NCBI GenBank assembly: GCA_050180015.1
Contig: JBFXEO010000154.1
Location: 1 to 7,257, forward strand
DNA length: 7,257 bases
Direction of reading: 5' to 3'
Source of the DNA: JBFXEO01 sp050180015
GTDB taxonomy: Bacteria; Bacteroidota; Bacteroidia; Bacteroidales; Tenuifilaceae
Within the stretch, counting starts at the first letter, position 1, and the number at the start of each line of letters is the position of its first letter. Below are positions 1 to 5,379 of this stretch, one piece after another. The notes under the pieces are model-generated. The model made no database searches. It was not told where the DNA came from and saw only the letters and a program-made list of their open reading frames with translations. Position numbers and translations under genes: made by a program.

Positions 1-491
1 AAACTAACGGTCATATTCAGGCTGCCTACCCGGCAGATTGGAATGTGATGCAACGCCCCCGCCGATGTTTTCACCGCATCGCTTCCACTACTTGCCGCCC
101 CTATTGCCGGAACCACTATGGCGTTAACGCCGGCGCATTCGGCCGTTCTGACAATTGCCCCGAAGTTCCGGACATCGGTTACGCGGTCTAGGATTAGTAT
201 AAATGGGGTTTTCCCTTCGCCTATAAATTGGGGGAGTAACATTTCCAAATCCTGTAATTCAATGGGAGATGTGTAGGCAACCACTCCCTGATGGTTTTTC
301 TCTTTAAATTTGTTGAACAGTTCGGGGGGGACATGCTGGAGAGGGATGTTGCTGTGCTTGAGCAATCCCATTAACTCCATGGCCAGGTTTCCGCCCAGCC
401 CTCGTCTTACAAGCACTTTGCTGATCTTGACGTTGGAGTTTATGGCCTCCATTACCGGGCGTATGCCGTATATCAAAGTTTCGCTTTCCAT
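1..491 (-). CDS. rlmB: RlmB-type 23S rRNA (guanosine-2'-O-)-methyltransferase, partial (C-terminus outside window)
   Basis: This is the first 163 residues of a SpoU/TrmH-family RNA 2'-O-methyltransferase; the window edge cuts off the rest. Reading from the ATG at 491, the protein opens with MESETLIYGIRPVMEAI, the usual start of the N-terminal RNA-binding (L30e-like) domain. HQGVVAY (residues 67-73) closes that domain. The catalytic domain shows SpoU motif 1 around residues 101-118 (LDRVTDVRNFGAIVRTAE, with the conserved Asn109 and Arg115) and KTSAGALHHIPICRV (141-155), which is characteristic of RlmB. Family members are about 245 residues, so roughly 80 residues with the knot and S-adenosylmethionine-binding motifs 2 and 3 are missing here. 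E. coli RlmB methylates G2251 in the P loop of 23S rRNA, using S-adenosylmethionine. The start is the only ATG near the expected N-terminus. The gene lies 66 bases downstream of the ABC-F gene on the same strand. A TrmH-type tRNA enzyme is the main alternative but fits less well. Confidence 0.92.
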   Translation of the reverse strand, partial: MESETLIYGIRPVMEAINSNVKISKVLVRRGLGGNLAMELMGLLKHSNIPLQHVPPELFNKFKEKNHQGVVAYTSPIELQDLEMLLPQFIGEGKTPFILILDRVTDVRNFGAIVRTAECAGVNAIVVPAIGAASSGSDAVKTSAGALHHIPICRVGSLNMTVS

Positions 492-557
492 ATTTTTGCT
501 GTTTATTATTATCTGTTTGCTAATCGGTATCGATCCATTATTACAGTATTTTGAACC

Positions 558-2519
558 TTACATTTTTAATTTTTTTTCTTGTAATCCTTCCAGCTCAGAC
601 GATAAGTTTTCCCAACGGGCCATTAATTCGCCCAGCCGTTTTTTTGTTAGCTCATACTTGTTAAAGAATTCCGTATTGTTCAAATTCACTCCACCTGGTT
701 GTGGTACTGCCAGCTTACTGTCCATACCGGCAATTTCGATTTCATGGTGCAATATTTCTTTTTCAATATCGATAATTTGCCCTTCAACCTTGCGTATTTT
801 TCTATCCATTTCCCGCCTTTCCCCCCGCAACGCTTTTTGGTCAGAAGTAGTTTTAGTATCATCCTTTTCCGGTACCGGAGCCTGCTTACGTTCCAGCTCC
901 TTGAGGCTTTCCAATTTTTTCCTTTGCAAAAAATCGTAAATGCCGCCAATATGCTCTCTTACTTTTCCATCTGAGAATTCATATACCTTGTCCACCAACC
1001 CATCTAAAAATTCGCGGTCGTGCGATACAACAATCACCGTTCCGCCGAATAGCAGAAGTGCATTTTTAAGTACGTCTTTCGATCGCATGTCTAAGTGGTT
1101 GGTGGGTTCGTCCAGCACAAGTAAATTGTAGGGTTGTAACATTAACTTGGCCAAGGCCAGCCGGTTGCGTTCACCGCCGGATAGCACTTTAACTTTTTTG
1201 TTGATATCCTCGCCCCTGAACAGAAACGCTCCAAGTATATCGCGCATTTTAGTCCTGATTTCACCAAGGGCAACCCTGTCAATTGTTTCCAGCACGGTTA
1301 GCGAACCGTCGAGTAGCTCATCCTGATTTTGTGCAAAGTAGCCCACGGTTACGTTATGCCCAGTTTTTACCGTACCATTGCTGCAGCCGAGTTCTCCCGT
1401 TAGAATCCGGCTCATTGTTGTTTTACCCTCACCGTTACGTCCTACAAAGGCAATTTTTTGGCCCCGCTCCACGGTGAAGTTTACATCCTTAAAAATTAGA
1501 TTGTCACCAAAACTTTTAGCAACATCCCTAGCTTCACAAACAATATCGCCGGAGCGTGGAGCAGACGGGAACCGGATGTTGACTGTAGTGCTGTCTTCTT
1601 CATCTACCTCAATAATATCCATTCGTTCCAGCATTTTTATGCGGGATTGCACCTGAACCGATTTGGTGGCTTTGTACCGGAACCGTTCAATAAAGTCTTG
1701 GGTATCTTCAATCACTTTTTGCTGATTTCGGTATGCTGCCATTTGCTGCTCGCGACGTTCGCGCCGGAGCATAACGTACTTTGAGTAGGGGACGCGGTAA
1801 TCGTAGGCGTTTCCCACCGAAAGTTCAACTGTTCTTTCAGTTACATTGTCGAGGAATGCCCTATCGTGCGAAATTAGTAGGAGTGCCCCCCGGTAATTTT
1901 TCAGGTAATCTTCGAGCCATTGGATAGATTCAATGTCTAAATGGTTGGTGGGTTCATCGAGCAGCAGAATGTCCGGTTTACGGAGCAGGATTTTTGCCAG
2001 CTCTATTCTCATCCGCCAGCCTCCGCTAAATTCTGTGGTTGGGCGTTCTAAATCCGACCTTTTGAAACCAAGTCCCGTAAGGGTTTGCTCGGCCTGGGCT
2101 TCGGAACTTGTTCCATCGAGCAGTGAAAAACGGTCGTTTAATTCGCTAAGGCTATTAATTAGGTTCAGGTATTCATTTGAGTGATAATCGGTTCGGGTGG
2201 AAATGTCATTACTTAACGTTTCTATTTTACGCTTTAATTCCAGCGTTTCGGTAAAGGCAAGCAGTGTTTCCTGCATTACTGCTTTGCCCGATGCCAGGGC
2301 CATTTGTTGGGGAAGGTATCCCAGCCTTATACCCTTTGGCATGGATACGGCTCCTGACGTGGGCTGCATTTCGTTGGCAATTAACTTTAGTAGAGTAGTT
2401 TTGCCGGCACCATTCTTCCCAACAAGCCCAACTCTTTCACTTTCGTTAACCTGAAAGTTGATATCCTTAAACAAATCGAATCCGCCAAAGCTTACGGTAA
2501 CCCGGTTAATCGAAATCAT
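558..2519 (-). CDS. ABC-F family translation-associated ATPase (YheS/Uup-like)
   Basis: A 653-residue soluble protein with two fused ABC ATPase domains and no membrane segment, the ABC-F architecture. Domain 1 has Walker A GKNGAGKTT (34-42), signature FSGGW (164-168), Walker B with ILLLDEPTNHLD (184-195) and switch His218. The linker, about residues 240-310, is rich in Arg, Lys and Gln (LRRERREQQM at 251-260), as expected of the P-site tRNA-interacting motif. Domain 2 has GRNGEGKTT (360-368), LSGGE (446-450), LVLDEPTNHLD (467-477) and His500. Residues about 540-653 form a charged, Lys/Glu-rich C-terminal extension that probably makes a coiled coil, interrupted by a Pro/Gly-rich stretch at 615-620. 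ABC-F proteins bind the ribosomal E site and act on stalled or paused ribosomes. The C-terminal extension and length (E. coli YheS is about 637 residues) favour a YheS- or Uup-like housekeeping factor. Nothing specifically shows an antibiotic-resistance subtype, and subfamily assignment needs a phylogeny. Both ATPase sites look intact. The ATG at 2519 lies just downstream of a promoter match. Confidence 0.95.
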   Translation of the reverse strand: MISINRVTVSFGGFDLFKDINFQVNESERVGLVGKNGAGKTTLLKLIANEMQPTSGAVSMPKGIRLGYLPQQMALASGKAVMQETLLAFTETLELKRKIETLSNDISTRTDYHSNEYLNLINSLSELNDRFSLLDGTSSEAQAEQTLTGLGFKRSDLERPTTEFSGGWRMRIELAKILLRKPDILLLDEPTNHLDIESIQWLEDYLKNYRGALLLISHDRAFLDNVTERTVELSVGNAYDYRVPYSKYVMLRRERREQQMAAYRNQQKVIEDTQDFIERFRYKATKSVQVQSRIKMLERMDIIEVDEEDSTTVNIRFPSAPRSGDIVCEARDVAKSFGDNLIFKDVNFTVERGQKIAFVGRNGEGKTTMSRILTGELGCSNGTVKTGHNVTVGYFAQNQDELLDGSLTVLETIDRVALGEIRTKMRDILGAFLFRGEDINKKVKVLSGGERNRLALAKLMLQPYNLLVLDEPTNHLDMRSKDVLKNALLLFGGTVIVVSHDREFLDGLVDKVYEFSDGKVREHIGGIYDFLQRKKLESLKELERKQAPVPEKDDTKTTSDQKALRGERREMDRKIRKVEGQIIDIEKEILHHEIEIAGMDSKLAVPQPGGVNLNNTEFFNKYELTKKRLGELMARWENLSSELEGLQEKKLKM

Positions 2520-2532
2520 TCTGGTAAAATCA

Positions 2533-2548
2533 AAATTTGCGCAAATTT
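2533..2548. repeat. Perfect 16-base palindrome in the ABC-F leader/promoter
   Basis: AAATTTGCGCAAATTT is an exact reverse-complement palindrome, centred 21 bases upstream of the ABC-F start codon. It overlaps the likely -7 promoter element (2542-2549, minus strand). Such a position would suit an operator for a dimeric regulator. It could equally be a by-product of the TTTG promoter motif lying next to its own complement. No regulator is recognised in this window. Confidence 0.5.
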
Positions 2549-2549
2549 A
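2542..2549 (-). promoter_or_regulatory. Candidate -7 promoter element for the ABC-F gene
   Basis: On the minus strand this reads TAAATTTG, a full match to the Bacteroidota -7 consensus TAnnTTTG, 22 bases upstream of the ATG at 2519. No TTG sits at the expected 19-21-base spacing; only a poor TTCGG is found slightly further upstream. The -7 element is therefore well matched and the -33 element weak. Transcription would start near 2535 and leave a short leader. Confidence 0.5.
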
Positions 2550-2682
2550 CTAAAATCATTTAGTTATTAGCCGAATGTGATTTACTGGCTAACGGTATTT
2601 ATTTGTCGGTTTTAAGAAATGGAATTTTATTCTGTGGCTAAATAAAAGTTTGATTAGTATGACTACATCTTCTATAAACATT

Positions 2683-2690
2683 TATATTTG
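2683..2690 (+). promoter_or_regulatory. Candidate -7 promoter element for the gene at 2716
   Basis: TATATTTG matches the Bacteroidota -7 consensus TAnnTTTG exactly. It lies 25 bases before the ATG at 2716, leaving a leader of roughly 20 bases. The nearest upstream TTG (2650-2652) is 30 bases away, longer than the usual 19-21, so the -33 half is weak or absent. It also argues against the TTG at 2701 as the start codon, since that would lie almost at the transcription start. Confidence 0.45.
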
Positions 2691-2715
2691 CGGCAAATAG
2701 TTGGTTGCTGCTTTA

Positions 2716-3075
2716 ATGATACTTGCTGTTAGATACACGCTTGTTCCCTTGGCTGCGATGCTTACCTATGTCAGCATCTATGTGGGAGGTTTTGGGGAGA
2801 GTGCTATTTTCCCGGCAGGAAGTAAGGGTACTGGTCAATTTTACTTTGAGAGCAAGCAAAACCTTTTCTTTGTTCAGCGTAGCGAGGATACTATCAACCT
2901 GATAGAGTTTTTTTATTCCCATAGCTTTAAAAAACAGCCAAATTTCAGCAATAACCGTATTGTATTTGAGCAAAAATTCACCAGCAAAATTTTTCACTAC
3001 ATCCAGTTTTCGTTGGGCTTATGGCTCAGCACCGAAATCTGGGATTTGATTTATCCCTTCGATTATTTTTGGTAG
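2716..3075 (+). CDS. Hypothetical protein with hydrophobic N-terminus
   Basis: A 119-residue protein that I do not recognise. The N-terminus (MILAVRYTLVPLAAMLTYVSIYVGG) is hydrophobic and could be a membrane helix or signal anchor. The middle is mixed polar, and the end is rich in aromatics (WLSTEIWDLIYPFDYFW, ending in Trp). I call it coding because the codons show a strong purine-first pattern, especially over the first 80 codons, with many GCT, GTT, GGT and GAG codons, and because a TATATTTG promoter match sits just upstream. The ATG at 2716 is preferred; a TTG at 2701 in the same frame is possible, and an in-frame TAG lies just before it. A 94-residue open frame on the opposite strand (2713-2997) has a less natural composition. 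The next gene starts 95 bases downstream on the same strand. It may be a small lineage-specific membrane protein or a decayed remnant. Confidence 0.5.
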   Translation: MILAVRYTLVPLAAMLTYVSIYVGGFGESAIFPAGSKGTGQFYFESKQNLFFVQRSEDTINLIEFFYSHSFKKQPNFSNNRIVFEQKFTSKIFHYIQFSLGLWLSTEIWDLIYPFDYFW

Positions 3076-3170
3076 CCCGTTAAGGCCATTAAGGTTAAAA
3101 TTGCAGCAAGTTTGTATTTGCTGTTATTCCTCTTGTAGTAATTTATTGTAAAATTTAATGGGCAAGAACT

Positions 3171-3662
3171 ATGAATTTATCGATGGTTTTTATTGGGCTA
3201 CTATTCCTGGCCTTCTTTTTAGGTCCAGTAATATATATACATTGGGTGCAAAAAAATAAAAGTAAATCAAAGCAAAAGTACTTTTTTGCTTTAGCCGACA
3301 AGCATCAGGTTACCATTACGGAGTACGACTCTTGGGGTACCGGCAACTATATTGGCATTGACGCAGATTCAGGAAAGATGTTTGTCCTGAAAATACTCGA
3401 CGGGAATGAAACAACATCTTTAATAGACCTGAACGGGGTTTTAAAATGCAGGGTTGTGACAGTGAATAAGAGCTTCAAAGGTCGATCTGGTAAGGTTTTG
3501 GAGCGTATTGACTTGGCTTTTACCTTTCGCGATCCCAGTACCCCCGAAAAGAGTATTACTTTTTATGATGTTAACGATAGCTCAACGTTGGCTGAGGAGC
3601 AGTCGCTCAGCGAAAAGTGGCTCGATAAAGTGAATGGTTACCTCCGAGGCATGGAGGTCTAA
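3171..3662 (+). CDS. Membrane-anchored hypothetical protein, conserved Bacteroidota type
   Basis: A 163-residue protein with one N-terminal membrane helix (about residues 4-25), followed by a strongly basic stretch (QKNKSKSKQK, 27-36). By the positive-inside rule this puts the soluble part in the cytoplasm. The rest, about 37-163, looks like one compact mixed alpha/beta domain: YIGIDADSGKMFVLK (61-75) and FRDPSTPEKSITFYDVND resemble beta-hairpin strands, and the last 20 residues (LSEKWLDKVNGYLRG) an amphipathic helix. The layout resembles small Bacteroidota proteins annotated only as hypothetical, but that resemblance is from memory and no function follows from it. The ATG at 3171 is chosen because it precedes the full hydrophobic segment; the Met at codon 5 is an alternative. 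No convincing promoter was seen in the 95 bases upstream, so it may be read with the preceding gene. A strong terminator follows 28 bases after the stop. Confidence 0.85.
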   Translation: MNLSMVFIGLLFLAFFLGPVIYIHWVQKNKSKSKQKYFFALADKHQVTITEYDSWGTGNYIGIDADSGKMFVLKILDGNETTSLIDLNGVLKCRVVTVNKSFKGRSGKVLERIDLAFTFRDPSTPEKSITFYDVNDSSTLAEEQSLSEKWLDKVNGYLRGMEV

Positions 3663-3690
3663 TCGTAAAAGGCGATTTCAAGTATATTAG

Positions 3691-3741
3691 AACGAGATGA
3701 GCTTTGCCAGTAAACCGGGGAGCTCATTTCGTTTTATTTTT
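3691..3741 (+). terminator. Intrinsic terminator after the membrane-anchored protein gene
   Basis: The arm AACGAGATGAGCT (3691-3703) pairs with AGCTCATTTCGTT (3721-3733) over 13 base pairs, with a single G-T wobble. The loop is 17 bases and is followed by the T-rich tract TTATTTTT (3734-3741). It begins 28 bases after the stop codon at 3662, the classic form and position of a rho-independent terminator. Confidence 0.85.
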
Positions 3742-3750
3742 CAGTAAAAA

Positions 3751-3870
3751 ACCACCGTCTTTGACGATGGTCATGTACTTGTGGGGCTTTGCCCGAAAGG
3801 TATGTGTGTTATTAAAATTTGCGGTGGTAAAGCCACGAACCGGGCGAAGAGCCACCTCCTTTAGTGGCGG
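3751..3870. repeat. Palindrome-rich structured element, possibly IS200/REP-type or MITE-like remnant
   Basis: About 120 bases packed with short hairpins. Hairpin 1 is ACCACCGTC (3751-3759) with GACGATGGT (3763-3771), 9 bp with one mismatch and a TTT loop. Hairpin 2 is GGGC-TTT-GCCC (3784-3794). Hairpin 3 is GTGGT-AAA-GCCAC (3824-3836). Hairpin 4 is GCCAC (3851-3855) with GTGGC (3864-3868). A longer-range helix pairs CTTTGCCCG (3787-3795) with CGGGCGAAG (3841-3849), 9 bp with one wobble, enclosing hairpin 3 and competing with hairpin 2. The ACCACCG at 3751-3757 can also pair with CGGTGGT at 3822-3828. The end blocks resemble each other (CCACCGTCTTTG and CCACCTCCTTTA), recalling the subterminal hairpins of IS200/IS605 elements and RAYT-mobilised REP sequences. 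No transposase gene is present. A structured RNA is the alternative. The structure is directly visible; the mobile origin is inference. Confidence 0.5.
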
Positions 3871-3919
3871 ATAGTCCGATTTGAGCAAGGTTTTTACTAC
3901 CCACCTTAATTTACATTGG

Positions 3920-4020
3920 TCGAAGAATTTATAATACTTTACAAATCTCGAAGGTTAAAAGTAATAAATGTGAGGGGTGTGCTGGGCTCTGAGGAGGTTG
4001 TATTATTTGCAGTTCTTCGA
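3920..4020. repeat. Two-block inverted repeat upstream of the protease gene
   Basis: TCGAAGAA (3920-3927) is the reverse complement of TTCTTCGA (4013-4020), and just inside it ATAATAC (3931-3937) pairs with GTATTAT (4000-4006). Together this makes a 15-bp interrupted stem with a 3/6-base internal loop, enclosing 62 bases. The right arm covers most of the upstream promoter match (3998-4028). It could be a regulatory DNA site pair, an RNA fold, or the worn ends of a small inserted element. Confidence 0.35.
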
Positions 4021-4028
4021 TAACTTTA
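3998..4028 (+). promoter_or_regulatory. Upstream tandem promoter match (P1) for the protease gene
   Basis: TTG (3998-4000), then 20 bases, then TAACTTTA (4021-4028). This fits the Bacteroidota -33/-7 pattern at the right spacing, with one mismatch at the last base of the -7 consensus TAnnTTTG. It would give a leader of about 75 bases. The element is nearly repeated 49 bases downstream as P2. Confidence 0.45.
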
Positions 4029-4046
4029 CTTTTATATGAATTAGTT

Positions 4047-4077
4047 TTGATTTCAAACCCCATAACGATTAACTTTA
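4047..4077 (+). promoter_or_regulatory. Downstream tandem promoter match (P2) for the protease gene
   Basis: TTG (4047-4049, within TTTTG), then 20 bases, then TAACTTTA (4070-4077): the same two blocks and spacing as P1. It leaves a short leader of about 26 bases ending in the A-rich AATTTAAAGA before the ATG at 4110, typical of Bacteroidota genes that lack a Shine-Dalgarno sequence. Of the two it is the better placed. Confidence 0.55.
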
Positions 4078-4109
4078 CGCGTCTCCGTTCCAACAAGGAA
4101 ATTTAAAGA

Positions 4110-5285
4110 ATGAAAAGATTAATTTTACTACTACTGATTTTTGAAGTTTTTGGTTTTGGCAGTACCCGTGGTCAGGAGTTTTCCTATAATCAAGGAGGTG
4201 CTGCTGGCAAAAACTATTTTGAAGTTATTCCCTATGAGAGTAATAACGACAAGATTATTGTAAATGTTGAGATTGGCGGAAAAGTAAGGCGATTCCTTTG
4301 GGATACGGGTTCGTCAACCATAATTGGCGAAGATTTATTCAGGGAGTTCAACCCAAGAGCTATGCACAAACAGCCGGTTTTTGACTCTTTTAAAAATAAG
4401 GATACTATGCTTGTAGTGTCCCTCAACGAAATAAAACTCGGAAGTATTGTTTTCAACGGTATTCCGGCATCTGTTGTAGAATCATCGCTGGATTGGTTTA
4501 AATGCCTGAATGTAGAGGGAATTATTGGTAGCAGTATGCTTAGAAATTCAATAGTCCAGATTTCTTCTAAGAATCATACAATAACCATAACAGATAATCA
4601 GAAGCTTTTAGCCCCTGACAAAGGCAGTACATCTAAGCTAAAACTGGATAGATACAGTCATCCTTTTATTCAGATTTCGATTAATAAAATTCCGCTTGAT
4701 GTTCTTTTTGACTCGGGGAGCAACGCACTTCTATCTCTATCCAATGGATTAATGAGTAAGATGATAGCGGGAGAAAAGAAAAATCCTTTTGAAATTGTAT
4801 CAACGGGCTATGGGACGAATGCTTTCGGTTTATTTGGTGCAGAGAATAGTGCCGAAAAATACCGGTTGAATCTATCGCTCTTACAAATTAGTGGGGGAAA
4901 ATTTGTAAATGCCATTGTTGAAACATCAAATTCCATTCAATCGAGTATAGGATCAGAGCTGCTAAATTACGGAATAGTTACGCTTGACTACCAGAACAAA
5001 AAATTTTGCTTTGAACCGTTTGAAAGTGAAATAGACCTGACAGAAAAAAAGTGGCCGGTAAGCCCAACCGTTATAAACGGACAATTGGCGGTTGGTGTTG
5101 TTTGGGGAGCACTAAAGGATCAAATCAACCTGGGAGATAGAATTATAGCAATAGACAGCACAAATTACGAGAACTGGGATATCTGCAATTTACAGAGTGT
5201 AAGCCTGAAAGATAAGGACAAAGCAACCTTAACCCTTATGGATAAAAATGGTAGTGTGAAACGAGTTGAAATACATAAAGAATAG
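4110..5285 (+). CDS. Exported two-lobe retropepsin-like aspartic protease with C-terminal PDZ-like domain
   Basis: A 391-residue protein with a clear signal peptide: basic MKR, a hydrophobic core (LILLLLIFEVFGFG), and likely cleavage around residues 21-22. Two similar lobes follow, each with an aspartic-protease active-site motif: RFLWDTGSS (61-69, catalytic Asp65) and DVLFDSGSN (197-205, catalytic Asp201). Each lobe also has the downstream hydrophobic-Ile-Gly element: EGIIGSSML (136-144) and SSIGSELL (278-285). The two lobes can supply both aspartates, so the protein may work as a single-chain pseudo-dimer, unlike retroviral proteases, which dimerise. Residues about 320-390, with GDRIIAIDS at 342-350, resemble a PDZ domain, a common tail in Bacteroidota aspartyl-protease-family proteins. 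It should act in the periplasm or at the cell surface; no lipobox cysteine is visible. The substrate is unknown. It stands alone behind two tandem promoter matches and converges on the antiporter gene. Both motifs look intact, so activity is likely but not certain. Confidence 0.9.
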   Translation: MKRLILLLLIFEVFGFGSTRGQEFSYNQGGAAGKNYFEVIPYESNNDKIIVNVEIGGKVRRFLWDTGSSTIIGEDLFREFNPRAMHKQPVFDSFKNKDTMLVVSLNEIKLGSIVFNGIPASVVESSLDWFKCLNVEGIIGSSMLRNSIVQISSKNHTITITDNQKLLAPDKGSTSKLKLDRYSHPFIQISINKIPLDVLFDSGSNALLSLSNGLMSKMIAGEKKNPFEIVSTGYGTNAFGLFGAENSAEKYRLNLSLLQISGGKFVNAIVETSNSIQSSIGSELLNYGIVTLDYQNKKFCFEPFESEIDLTEKKWPVSPTVINGQLAVGVVWGALKDQINLGDRIIAIDSTNYENWDICNLQSVSLKDKDKATLTLMDKNGSVKRVEIHKE

Positions 5286-5300
5286 CTACTGCCAATAGTT

Positions 5301-5315
5301 GAACCCGCTGGGTTC
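5301..5315. terminator. Small hairpin between convergent genes, possible terminator
   Basis: GAACCC-GCT-GGGTTC is a perfect 6-bp stem with a 3-base loop, 15 bases after the protease stop codon and 64 bases past the antiporter stop. It is placed to serve convergent genes on either strand. Neither side has a clean T tract, so as an intrinsic terminator it would be weak. Confidence 0.4.
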
Positions 5316-5379
5316 TTGACTTCCTTTCGGTGAACCTAATGAGCCAGACGGATGGATTTTTCCTAAATGCTTTATGTTC

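Larger units (their letters stand above)
3663..4109. other. 447-base non-coding stretch between the membrane-anchored protein and the protease gene
   Basis: No convincing protein gene is present. In order it contains an intrinsic terminator for the upstream gene (3691-3741), a palindrome-rich element (3751-3870), a two-block inverted repeat (3920-3937 with 4000-4020), and two tandem promoter matches serving the downstream protease gene. The GAGGAGG at 3991-3997 looks like a ribosome-binding site but no suitable start codon follows it. Confidence 0.8.

Noticed and set aside
310..2454. Several plus-strand open frames of 63-209 codons across this region
   Set aside because: They lie opposite the well-supported rlmB and ABC-F genes, have unnatural Ser/Leu/Phe-rich composition and no recognisable domains; they are antisense shadows.
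2713..2997. Minus-strand 94-codon open frame
   Set aside because: It overlaps the plus-strand gene at 2716-3075, which has the better purine-first codon pattern and a promoter match. No promoter or family was seen for the minus frame.
3746..3771. Minus-strand intrinsic terminator (hairpin 3751-3771 followed by T residues on the minus strand)
   Set aside because: The form is right, but no minus-strand gene lies upstream for it to serve. It is better explained as one hairpin of the palindromic element.
3768..3873. Short plus-strand open frame of about 35 codons through the palindromic element
   Set aside because: Its Arg-rich composition and overlap with several hairpins suggest an accidental frame. 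There is no promoter or leader before it.
3991..3997. GAGGAGG resembling a Shine-Dalgarno sequence
   Set aside because: No ATG, GTG or sensible TTG start with an open frame follows at the right distance, and the genes here do not use such sites.
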